Assembly: GCA_003353945.1 (NCBI GenBank)
Contig: PIVM01000012.1
Span: 1-64,000 of the forward strand
Length of the DNA stretch: 64,000 nt
From: Gammaproteobacteria bacterium
Lineage (GTDB): Bacteria > Pseudomonadota > Gammaproteobacteria > Pseudomonadales > PIVM01
Reading direction: 5' to 3'
Each line of letters begins with the position of its first letter. Positions within the stretch are counted from its first letter, which is position 1. Both the position numbers and the translations under genes were made by a program. Shown piece by piece: positions 46,387 to 54,552 of this stretch. The notes beneath the pieces were generated by a model, which saw only the letters and a list, made by a program, of their open reading frames with translations, made no database searches and had not been told where the DNA came from.

Positions 46387-47271
46387 TTACCAATATTTTT
46401 CAAAATGAATATTGCCACCTGTTTTTCTATTAAAAATAGTCATGTTATATTTATTCATTAGCGTTTCTACCAGTCCACCTTGAAACTGGAAGTCATAGGT
46501 ATCTGTTGAACGATTTAGTTTCGGCATCCCAATCATCGCCGGGTTGCCACAACAAAAAACATGTGCTTTTTCTGCTTTAATACAAACACCATATTCTTCT
46601 GAAAGCATATCTTTCACAAAAAAATCCTGTATATACACCTTGTTCCCATCTTCTCGAGTGCACAGCGGTATATAAATTAGGTTGTCGTATTGTTTTCTCA
46701 ACTTATCAAGTGTTTGGGAATATGCCAACTCACTAAAATATCTTACACAATCAAAAACAATGACTTTTCCTTTATTCAAGTGAGGCAATAACTCGACCAT
46801 CATCGAATTATGTGGTGCTAATCCAGTCCCGGTAGAAGCGAAAATAACGGTGTCATCTGAATTAATTTTCTTGGGCAAAACATAACTCCCCTTGGCTTCC
46901 TTCGTGATAAACAGCCTACTCCCTACATCACAATTGAAAATCATAGGTGTTAACTCACCATCTTCTACCCGTACAATATAGAGCTCGTAGAAATCACGGT
47001 ATTCGATATCCCAAAGCTGGCACTCATTGTCAACAATCGGGCTGGACACAGAATAAGGCCGCTTTATAAGCTTTGCCTCTTCATGGCCGAACCGGTCCCG
47101 CTCAAAATTGTAGATACCCAGACTAATAAACTGACCGGCTGAATATTCAGCATTTTCATCATCAGGTTTAATACGAATAATTGCGAGATCATCTTTGACT
47201 CTTTCAAAGCTAATGATCTCTGCGTTATAGCTCTCTGCCCGTAGGTTTTCTTTTTGTATGTCTGTAAGCAT
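46387..47271 (-). CDS. fpr: Ferredoxin--NADP reductase
   Basis: 294 residues, longer than typical Fpr (about 258). FAD site RPYSVSSPIV, NADP site FASTGTGLAPHNSMM and the C-terminal CGNPAMIGMPKL plus an end in aromatic residues (FEKYW). AAAGG lies before the ATG. It exchanges electrons between ferredoxin or flavodoxin and NADP(H). AT-richer than the core genes, and the length suggests a branch other than the housekeeping Fpr. Confidence 0.85.
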   Translation of the reverse strand: MLTDIQKENLRAESYNAEIISFERVKDDLAIIRIKPDDENAEYSAGQFISLGIYNFERDRFGHEEAKLIKRPYSVSSPIVDNECQLWDIEYRDFYELYIVRVEDGELTPMIFNCDVGSRLFITKEAKGSYVLPKKINSDDTVIFASTGTGLAPHNSMMVELLPHLNKGKVIVFDCVRYFSELAYSQTLDKLRKQYDNLIYIPLCTREDGNKVYIQDFFVKDMLSEEYGVCIKAEKAHVFCCGNPAMIGMPKLNRSTDTYDFQFQGGLVETLMNKYNMTIFNRKTGGNIHFEKYW

Positions 47272-47751
47272 TTACTGTTACCTTTATTGGGAGTCAGCGT
47301 TGAAGAGATAACCCAGAAAAACAGCAAGGTTTTATCTGTTGAACAAGACACACCGCGAGATATTGAGCAGAGCGAGGGTGGGTGTCAGGGCCGCTGGAAA
47401 AATATATTTTTCAATTATGCTTGCGTCTCGCTTGCCCTACGTGCCATTGCGCCAGCTTCAAATATTGATCTTCATTCTCTTTAAATATCCTCACTAATTC
47501 ATTGGCAAATTGTGCCGATTCGGCTCTTTTTCGCGTAACCGATAGATCAGCCACGACACTCAAGACACCAAACCAATCAACTTGTTTTCATGTTAGCAGA
47601 ATCAGCCGATATGTGAAGCTAATATCCAATATATTATTCTGCATGTTTATATGCTGGACGCCAATCATAATTAGTGTCAGTATATTGGCAATTACACAGA
47701 TATCCACTCCGCATCAAATTAATAAATCAGTCAGATAGAAAGGATAGACAG
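47272..47751. other. 480-bp divergent spacer between fpr and the XRE-cupin gene
   Basis: Apart from the possible small gene (47411-47554) I see nothing definite. Short repeats and AT-rich runs occur near 47620-47740, just before the regulator gene, where its own operator would be expected. Confidence 0.4.
47411..47554 (-). CDS. Possible 47-residue helical protein
   Basis: Frame from GTG 47554 to TGA 47413, with sequence ADLSVTRKRAESAQFANEL, VRIFKENEDQYLKLAQ and so on. It is regular, charged and helical, unlike random sequence. There is no strong binding site, and the frame stays open upstream only to 47593. It precedes fpr on the same strand. It may be a small protein or the tail of a lost gene. 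Confidence 0.35.
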   Translation of the reverse strand: MADLSVTRKRAESAQFANELVRIFKENEDQYLKLAQWHVGQARRKHN

Positions 47752-48297
47752 ATGAAAAACCCGATTAGTGACGGCATTAAGCGCCTGAGAGCACAACATA
47801 AATTAACGCAGACAGAGCTGGCAAACATGGCTGAAATTCCACGTGCTACTCTGGCAAATATGGAAAGTTCAAATAGCAATCCCAGCATCACACTTGTAGT
47901 CAAGGTCGCGAGTGCATTGGGGGTTACGGTCGATGATATTATTACCCGGCGTCAATCATTATATGTAACTGAAGTAGAAAGAAAAGACATGCCTGTGACG
48001 CATCTTGACGACGGTAAATTCACCAGCACCCGCACAAGCCCTATCAGCACACAAAACCTGCAGATCAATGATCTTAGTATGATGCCAGGCTGCTACACGA
48101 AGGGCGTTCCTCATCCAGAGGGCAGCCATGAATTATTCTTATGCCTTGAAGGAACAGCAACAGTGAAAGTGCAAGGTGAAAGCCACTCAGTTGAAACCGG
48201 CAACTTGATCCACTTTCATGGTCATCTACCGCACTATTATGGCAATGAAGGCCTGAAGCCAGCACACGCTATTGTCGTCGTTTTTATGATGAAATGA
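47752..48297 (+). CDS. XRE-family regulator with cupin sensor domain
   Basis: 181 residues from ATG 47752 with AAAGGA upstream. Helix-turn-helix (GIKRLRAQHKLTQTELANMAEIPRATLANMESS, cut) occupies residues 1-65. The C-terminal cupin (about 95-180) contains PHPEGSHELFLCLEGTATV and GNLIHFHGHLPHYYG. Such proteins often sense a small metabolite, or act with a divergent gene. It may control fpr or the cytochrome gene that follows. Confidence 0.88.
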   Translation: MKNPISDGIKRLRAQHKLTQTELANMAEIPRATLANMESSNSNPSITLVVKVASALGVTVDDIITRRQSLYVTEVERKDMPVTHLDDGKFTSTRTSPISTQNLQINDLSMMPGCYTKGVPHPEGSHELFLCLEGTATVKVQGESHSVETGNLIHFHGHLPHYYGNEGLKPAHAIVVVFMMK

Positions 48298-48315
48298 TGG
48301 CAAGTCCACTTTTCT

Positions 48316-48363
48316 AACATCATAGAGGTTCAACATCATAGAGGTTCAACATCATAGAGGTTC
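48316..48363. repeat. Three perfect tandem copies of a 16-bp unit
   Basis: aacatcatagaggttc is repeated three times without change. The unit is not a multiple of three. The last copy runs straight into an ATG-less reading frame (to TAA at 48467) encoding VRKIFFLLVTISLTTHLS, which looks like a signal peptide, followed by a short acidic tail. The repeat could therefore have destroyed or separated the start of a small exported protein. Confidence 0.85.
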
Positions 48364-48499
48364 GAAAAATATTCTTCCTCCTTGTAACAATTTCTTTAAC
48401 CACTCATCTATCTAACGAAAGCGAACGTGAAGAACGCTATTCAAAATGCAACGATAGCGGCTATTAACAAATTGTTCACAATAGTTAGAGGAATGAATT

Positions 48500-49045
48500 A
48501 TGAAAAAGGTAACGGGGTTAGCTTCTGGATTATTGCTCACATTTTCACTTATAGCAGCTACAGCAAATGCTGCTCCTTTTGGTGAAACAGATCATGTGGC
48601 TTACGCCAAAAAACTATGGAAAGCCATGGAAAGCTCAGGTTATGTAGGTCGCGACAGCATTATTTCAACACCCTATGTTGGGCAGGCTCCACATGGAGCA
48701 ATACTCGATACCATTGAGGGAAAAATAACTCTTACTGGCGAACGTTCCTCTCACGTGATCGTAAAACGTAACTATGGCGGTGAAGGCGTTAGCAAAACAT
48801 CGGTTGCTAATAATCCAGCCAAGTACCTCAAGGCGATTACTGTCATGTACAAGCGCTCAGGATTCGACACAGACAACAAAGATTGGTTCTGGGTTAAATA
48901 TAAGCCCGATGGTTCACTGCACACCAACCCAAAAGGGATGAAACTGGCAGGAGCAGTCGCAAAAGGAATGCCGAAAGGTTGTATTGCTTGTCACCAAGCA
49001 GCACCCGGTGGTGATTATGTATTTAATCATGATCGCTTGAAATAG
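48500..49045 (+). CDS. Periplasmic cytochrome P460-like c-type haem protein
   Basis: 181 residues, AGAGGAA before the ATG. A Sec signal (GLASGLLLTFSLIAATANA) instead of a lipobox. The mature part matches the lipoprotein at 41191: AKKLWKAM, APHGAILDT, HVIVKRNYG, ITVMYKRSGFDTDNKDWFWVKY and CIACHQAAPGGDYVF (haem at 161-165). Probably a soluble partner or isoform; the Lys in VKRNY may cross-link haem. Same strand as the PiT gene but separated by 79 bases. Confidence 0.72.
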   Translation: MKKVTGLASGLLLTFSLIAATANAAPFGETDHVAYAKKLWKAMESSGYVGRDSIISTPYVGQAPHGAILDTIEGKITLTGERSSHVIVKRNYGGEGVSKTSVANNPAKYLKAITVMYKRSGFDTDNKDWFWVKYKPDGSLHTNPKGMKLAGAVAKGMPKGCIACHQAAPGGDYVFNHDRLK

Positions 49046-49124
49046 ATAGGGTTACGTGAGCAATCTGTAGATCATTTTATCAGCTTACATTGCTGCCTAA
49101 TCTGCAAATTAGGAGTTCACAGAG

Positions 49125-50258
49125 ATGCTGCTAATCCTTCTATTTTCCACAACACTTTTTTTAGCTTACTGCAATGGTGCTAATGATAGCTTTAAAGGTG
49201 TTGCTACACTCTATGGTAGCAACACTGTCAACTATAGATCTGCTATTACTATCGCCACGATAGCAACGTTTGCGGGATCCGTTTGTGCGATATTCCTCGC
49301 CCAGGAGATTGTTGCAAACTTCTCAGGTAAAGGATTAGTACCGCAGATTACGGCAGATGCTCCTGGTTTTCTGATGGCTGTCGGTTTTGGTGCAGCGGCC
49401 ACGGTGTTAGTTGCTACGCACACTGGATTTCCAATATCAACCACCCACAGTCTAGTGGGCGCTTTGCTGGGTGCGGGTTTAATGGCAGTCGGTTCTGAGG
49501 TAAATCTATCCCGGCTCGGTGCGACGTTTTTCCTACCTTTACTCGTTAGCCCTTTAATAGCGTTAGTATTGGGCGCCCTTGTCTATTTGTTTTTTACTTC
49601 ATACCGGAAATACATTGGTTACACCAAAGAAACCTGCATCTGTATCGGCGAAACAAGACAAATGATGCCGCTACGACTTTATGACTCCACAATGACAAAT
49701 ACAGAAGGGAAAAACCGCCCAGCACAAAATTCAACTATTGATATTGTCCTAGCCGACAACACGGATTGTACGAGTCTTTACACAGATAAGTTCTTCGGCA
49801 TCAATCTGCAAAAATTATTGGATGCCGCTCATGTATTTAGCGCAGCGACGGTATCGTTTGCAAGAGGCCTTAATGATACGCCCAAAATTGCTGGCCTATT
49901 GGTAGCAGCAGGAAGTATTAATCTTAATGCCGGAATGGCAGCAATAGCAGCCGCAATGGCGATAGGAGGACTTCTAAGCGCTCGAAGAGTGGCAGAAACC
50001 ATGAGTCACCAAATCACCGAACTAAACCACGGGCAAGGATTTTCAGCAAACTTAGTGACTGGTTTTTTGGTCATCTTCGCCAGCAAGCTTGGCGTGCCAG
50101 TATCAACAACGCATGTATCCGTTGGCTCAATATTTGGAATCGGATTAATCAGTGGAAAACGCAATGCAAAAATGATCCGGCAAATACTGCTATCCTGGCT
50201 GATTACTTTACCTACCGCCATGGTTTTCAGTGGGGTATTTTTTTGGTGCATAGCCTGA
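49125..50258 (+). CDS. Inorganic phosphate transporter, PiT family
   Basis: 377 residues. Two copies of the family repeat: ANGANDSFKGVATLYG near the N-terminus and FARGLNDTPKIAGLL in the second half. Also THTGFPISTTHSLVGALLGAG and the parallel SKLGVPVSTTHVSVGSIFGIG. A hydrophilic loop of about 75 residues with TCICIGETRQ separates the halves. AGGAG before the ATG. Low-affinity proton- or metal-phosphate symport is known for the family. Confidence 0.9.
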   Translation: MLLILLFSTTLFLAYCNGANDSFKGVATLYGSNTVNYRSAITIATIATFAGSVCAIFLAQEIVANFSGKGLVPQITADAPGFLMAVGFGAAATVLVATHTGFPISTTHSLVGALLGAGLMAVGSEVNLSRLGATFFLPLLVSPLIALVLGALVYLFFTSYRKYIGYTKETCICIGETRQMMPLRLYDSTMTNTEGKNRPAQNSTIDIVLADNTDCTSLYTDKFFGINLQKLLDAAHVFSAATVSFARGLNDTPKIAGLLVAAGSINLNAGMAAIAAAMAIGGLLSARRVAETMSHQITELNHGQGFSANLVTGFLVIFASKLGVPVSTTHVSVGSIFGIGLISGKRNAKMIRQILLSWLITLPTAMVFSGVFFWCIA

Positions 50259-50298
50259 ATCAAGCTAAAGTATGCTCCATTTAACTCTATGCGGGCTG

Positions 50299-51408
50299 CT
50301 AAGCGGCACTGACGTTATCGATAGGGAGACTGTATCGAACCAGGTTTTTAAAGTGGTTCAATGATTCTCTTTTCAGCTCTTTTTCCGGATAGGGCACATT
50401 GTGCTTCCTACAAATCGCCTTGGTTTCTTCCATCATTGCCTTGTAAAAACACTCAGGCGTTGCCGGAAAAAGATGATGTGAAATATGATACACAAAATCA
50501 GGAAGCATTTCAGCAAAGAAGCTATCATCCAAATCAGTAAATGAACAACTTGTCAAAATTTGCATTAAGTACCACTCGCCTTTCGACGCTGGCTTTTCAT
50601 GGTTTTCAAATCGTAACACTTCATCAAAGTGGTGTGCAGGAACCAGAATGGTGTACAAAAGAACGTTCGTTATCAGATCTGAAATCATTAATCCCAGTGC
50701 CGTATTCAAAGCTCGAAAATTGGCCTTTTTTATAGGCGTAATATATTCATTTCGAATCCACTTGGGCACTCCTGACAGTGCCGCTTTGATGTCATCAAAT
50801 AATTTTCGATTTTCAACATCGGGCGTAATAAAAACCAAAGGATCGTCAACCGGGCTTTTTTTGTATCCGTGATCAGGCACATTACTGTAGTGCAAGGGAA
50901 AGCTGGTCCGGAAAAAAAAGACAGCAGCGACCGCTTCCAGAACTTGAAACGCATGCGCTTTTTGCCACTTTATGTGTTTGTTGGCTCGAATGTATTTTCC
51001 AAATATTTTGTAATCGGCATCCAGATCGGCAAAATTAGTAAAACGATGATGCCTTAGATTGTGGCAAGTTACCCACTGCTCCCTGCTATTCGGGATAAGC
51101 GGGTCAAAATCAGTATTAGGAAATCGCGCATATGCCCCATGAATATCCATGTGGAATAGACTAAAATCAACGAGATTGCCTTTCCATAAATATTCAACAC
51201 CCTTTCTAAAATTACGATAGTTGAACGATCCGACTAATTTTTTGCCTTCCTCTCGATAAAAATCTCTTTGCTTTATCTTATCCACCACATAGCCGCGCGC
51301 GATTTCAGTATCTACATCACGGCGATATTTTTTTATCAAAGCGTCTATATCTTTTTGAAAATTCTCAATATCCACTCTTGCTTTTATTTCTTCCCAACTC
51401 TCTTGCAT
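50299..51408 (-). CDS. Membrane fatty acid desaturase-like protein
   Basis: About 369 residues from ATG 51408 (TTG at 51420 is the other in-frame choice). Histidine clusters fit the di-iron desaturase pattern: HMDIHG (Hx3H), CHNLRHHRF (Hx3HH) and YHISHHLFP (HxxHH near the C-terminus). Several membrane segments lie between. A late His (LVPAHHFDEV) adds to the site. It belongs to the FA_desaturase family; acyl chain and position are unknown. Convergent with the PiT gene. Confidence 0.78.
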   Translation of the reverse strand: MQESWEEIKARVDIENFQKDIDALIKKYRRDVDTEIARGYVVDKIKQRDFYREEGKKLVGSFNYRNFRKGVEYLWKGNLVDFSLFHMDIHGAYARFPNTDFDPLIPNSREQWVTCHNLRHHRFTNFADLDADYKIFGKYIRANKHIKWQKAHAFQVLEAVAAVFFFRTSFPLHYSNVPDHGYKKSPVDDPLVFITPDVENRKLFDDIKAALSGVPKWIRNEYITPIKKANFRALNTALGLMISDLITNVLLYTILVPAHHFDEVLRFENHEKPASKGEWYLMQILTSCSFTDLDDSFFAEMLPDFVYHISHHLFPATPECFYKAMMEETKAICRKHNVPYPEKELKRESLNHFKNLVRYSLPIDNVSAA

Positions 51409-51906
51409 ACTTTTTCTCAACCTTATTTATTAGTCATTTGGAACGCAACTGTCATAACCCAATATCCTGGGAAGCGCTCAATCAAAAGCAGACCGCACTG
51501 ACACTCCACAAACATATTGCCGACATAGTAACACTGTGGACCGATATATCCCGCTATAAATCTACCACACGGTCAATATGACTATATACTGGAATATTCA
51601 GGCGGCAAAATCTACTATTTCAGCATTATTACATTCGACACTCTCAATGAAGAGCAATGATACGTAGACCGATGAAATAAAGCGGAAACTATAAATCGAT
51701 TTTTATGCAGGCAGCTTTAGAGGCAATGATACGGGCTAGTACTTGCTTAGTTATGGAGGGTGTGGAGGATGAGGATGAGGATGAGGATGAGGAGGATGAG
51801 GAGGATGAGGAGCGAAGCCGTTGACATGACGCCCCTCTGATCCAAGAAAGAACCAGGGGGCGGCTTACACTATGAGATATCAGTGCCAAGAGATAGCAAT
51901 TAGACT
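51409..51906. other. 498-bp spacer with a GAGGAT microsatellite
   Basis: Holds the microsatellite described separately and, on the plus strand, a 39-codon frame (51705-51824) whose last third is the repeat. Otherwise nothing is recognised; the left part is the upstream region of the desaturase gene. Confidence 0.4.
51765..51812. repeat. (GAGGAT)n microsatellite, 48 bp
   Basis: Four perfect gaggat units followed by gag-interrupted copies. The short plus-strand frame 51705-51824 reads it as an acidic tail. The end of the neighbouring minus-strand gene codes for EDEDE with gaggatgag on its own strand, so the two tracts are inverted copies and could pair. Confidence 0.9.
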
Positions 51907-53016
51907 TTATTCGTCCTCATCCTCTCCATACATTTCATCAAAAACCTCATAGGCTTCGTCCACCATATCAGAGACAATCTGGCGTGCAGGCTTCATCTTA
52001 TCGATAAAACCAACGCCTTGTCCGGAGGCTTCCGTCATAAACTCCTTGATGCCCCAGTCAAATGCAGACTGCTTGTTTTTGGCGAACAGCAATAACTGGT
52101 AAGGCGCAGGTGCCGCTTTTGGCGCATCTGGCTTGCTCCATTCTTCATGCCACTTGCATTTGAGCGTACGCATGGTGAAGCCGGACACACAGTTAGACCA
52201 GGAAGTGTCTTCAGCAGTTGCCTCAATCAATCTTTCCTTCATTAGCATATCGGTATCGGATTCACGACAGGGCAACCAGAGCGTACCCGTCCACACACCA
52301 GAGGCACCCAGCGCGATAGCGCCGGCAAGATGGCGACCCGTAGTAATACCACCTGCAGCAATAACCGGTGCATCGCCAGCAATGGCTTTGACCTGGGGGA
52401 CAATGGAAAAGGTTCCAATACTACCGGTGTGGCCTGCGGCATCTGTTCCCTGTGCGATGATGACATCAACACCTGCTTCCAGCTCACGCTTGGCCTGACG
52501 CGGCTTGCCCACCAAACCCCATACCTGCATGCCGCGTTCATGGGCGGCGGGCACAAAAAAGTCGGGATTACCTAAACCCGAGGCAATGACCGGCACACGC
52601 TCCTCAAGCACAACTTCTAGCTGTTTGCGTGGCGTTTCCTTTTCCATCCAACCCAAGTCGTATAGTTCAGGTCTCTTTTTGGGCTCCGGAATATCGTAGC
52701 GCTTGGCAATATCATCAGCGTAAGCCTGTTGCTCCGCTGGAATCCCGGCAAGAAGCTGTTCAGTAGAACCGGCTGCTGGCACGGAGGCAGGGAACACCAG
52801 ATCAATACCGTAAGGCTTGTCGCCAATACGCTCGCGCAGCCATTTTATGTTAGCTTCAATCTCATCTGGCGTGCTTTGGGTCTGACCCAATACAGCAAAA
52901 CCACCTGCATTAATGACCGCTGCAGCGACATCCTTACAGTGGGTAAACGCCACAATGGGATACTCTATTCCCAGGGATTCACATAATTTCGTTCTCAGTG
53001 GGTCTTTTCTGGCCAA
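51907..53016 (-). CDS. Nitronate monooxygenase (2-nitropropane dioxygenase family)
   Basis: About 369 residues from TTG 53016, preceded at 7 bases by GAGGAG. A longer frame from 53031 would start inside that binding site. FMN-dependent TIM barrel: IEYPIVAFTHCKD at the start, IIAQGTDAAGHTG (typical QGxEAGGH with Asp for Glu), and APVIAAGGITTGRHLAGAIALGASGVWTGT. Oxidises alkyl nitronates, or in this branch possibly acts as an enoyl reductase-like enzyme. Acidic C-terminus EDEDE. Divergent from the CaiB genes. Confidence 0.87.
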   Translation of the reverse strand: MARKDPLRTKLCESLGIEYPIVAFTHCKDVAAAVINAGGFAVLGQTQSTPDEIEANIKWLRERIGDKPYGIDLVFPASVPAAGSTEQLLAGIPAEQQAYADDIAKRYDIPEPKKRPELYDLGWMEKETPRKQLEVVLEERVPVIASGLGNPDFFVPAAHERGMQVWGLVGKPRQAKRELEAGVDVIIAQGTDAAGHTGSIGTFSIVPQVKAIAGDAPVIAAGGITTGRHLAGAIALGASGVWTGTLWLPCRESDTDMLMKERLIEATAEDTSWSNCVSGFTMRTLKCKWHEEWSKPDAPKAAPAPYQLLLFAKNKQSAFDWGIKEFMTEASGQGVGFIDKMKPARQIVSDMVDEAYEVFDEMYGEDEDE

Positions 53017-53359
53017 GGCAGGTCTCCTCAATGTCTTACCGTGCTGAACCGCGTCTTAATCTATTGAACCTGAAAGCCGAGCGTTCAGGACACACATAAA
53101 AAAAAGACATAGCAGCTTAATACAATTTCGAAGGTGCAGAATAACCCGCCAAGCAATTTTAATCAAGCTACCTGATAGACAGGTTATTTGACTTTATTAA
53201 TGGCCGCTGGCAAGATGGAAAAATCAAAGAATAAAGCATTTTTTGTCCTTTTTATCCCTACGTGGAGTGCTTAATGCACCATTGTAATCTTTCAATCCAC
53301 AGTGATATTTCCCTATCCAACAAGGAAATAACTGCAACGCAAAACCAGAGGATACAGCC
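53017..53359. other. 343-bp divergent spacer
   Basis: Between the monooxygenase and the first CoA-transferase gene. It contains TTGACT at 53189 and other AT-rich candidates but no hexamer pair I would call a promoter. A 16-base tract of t/c-rich sequence lies near 53235. Presumably carries both promoters. Confidence 0.35.
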
Positions 53360-54529
53360 ATGACTGCCCTGCAGGGACTCAAAGTTATCGACTTGTCACG
53401 CCATGCCCCCGGCCCCTTCGGCACCATGTTGCTGGCAGACCTGGGCGCCGATGTTATCTGTGTTGAGCAACCACCCAACCAGGGACGCAGCGTTGCAGCA
53501 GAAATGGGCAAGGGTCGTCGCACGCGGGTATTTAATCCGGTGTTTCGCAACAAGCGCTCCATCACACTCAATCTGAAAGACGACGCCGCACGCGAAGCCT
53601 GCCTGAAATTAATTGAAACTGCCGATATTGTGGTCGAAGGTTTTCGACCGGGTGTGGCGGCCAGGCTGGGCATTGATTACGAAAGCGTTAAAAAAATCAA
53701 TCCGAAGGTAATTTACTGCTCGGTGAGTGGCTATGGCCAGGACGGCCCTTATCGAGATCTCGTAGGGCACGACATGAACTATGTCAGCGTTGGCGGTGTG
53801 CTCGGCATGATCGGTGAAAAAGACAGAGCCCCCACGATTCCAGTTAACATTATTGGCGATTTTGCCGGCGGCGGTCTGTTCTCGGCATTTTCAATTTTGG
53901 CTGCCGTGGTATCACGCAACCAAACCGGCGAGGGGCAATATATCGATATGGCCATGAGTGACGGTGTTATGTCGCTGGCCAACCTGCAGGTCGCCGATTA
54001 TTACATTACCGGTGAGCCCGCCAAACCAGGTGAGTACTTTCTTAACGGCGCTCTGCCCTGCTACAGCGTGTACGAAACATCCGACAATAAATGGGTGAGC
54101 GTGGGTTGCATGGAACCCTGGTTCTGGGCCAAGCTCTGCAAACGCCTGGGTTGCGAGCAGTTTACCAAGGAACAATTCAACGAGGACCTGTATCCGCAGA
54201 TGTTTGACTGCCTGAAAGAAAAAATCAAACAAAAACCGCGGGACGAATGGTTTGAAGAATTTAAAGAAGATGAAATCTGCGCCACACCGGTTTACAGTAT
54301 CGACGAAGCCGTGGAAGACCCGCATATGCGTGCCCGCAAGATGATTGTTGAACTGGACGACCCAGAGTTCGGCAAAGTGCCACAAGTGGGCATTGCACCG
54401 AAGTTTTCGAAAACACCGGGCGAAGTACGTACCTTGCCACCCGATGTCGGCGCGCATACTGTCGAGGTTCTGCGAGAAGCCGGTTATACTGAAGCAGATA
54501 TCGAACGACTCACTGATACCGAAACATAA
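53360..54529 (+). CDS. CaiB/BaiF-family protein, AMACR-like
   Basis: 389 residues, AGAGGA before the ATG. Class III CoA-transferase fold. VGHDMNYVSVGG (His137-Asp138) and IIGDFAGGGLFSA (Asp167) match the catalytic His and Asp of alpha-methylacyl-CoA racemase, so racemisation of a 2-methyl-acyl-CoA is more likely than CoA transfer. First of three related genes on one strand, 23 bases before the second. Together they suggest branched-chain or sterol side-chain acyl-CoA breakdown. Confidence 0.85.
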   Translation: MTALQGLKVIDLSRHAPGPFGTMLLADLGADVICVEQPPNQGRSVAAEMGKGRRTRVFNPVFRNKRSITLNLKDDAAREACLKLIETADIVVEGFRPGVAARLGIDYESVKKINPKVIYCSVSGYGQDGPYRDLVGHDMNYVSVGGVLGMIGEKDRAPTIPVNIIGDFAGGGLFSAFSILAAVVSRNQTGEGQYIDMAMSDGVMSLANLQVADYYITGEPAKPGEYFLNGALPCYSVYETSDNKWVSVGCMEPWFWAKLCKRLGCEQFTKEQFNEDLYPQMFDCLKEKIKQKPRDEWFEEFKEDEICATPVYSIDEAVEDPHMRARKMIVELDDPEFGKVPQVGIAPKFSKTPGEVRTLPPDVGAHTVEVLREAGYTEADIERLTDTET

Positions 54530-54552
54530 AGGCTCGCAAGAGGGATAAGAAA

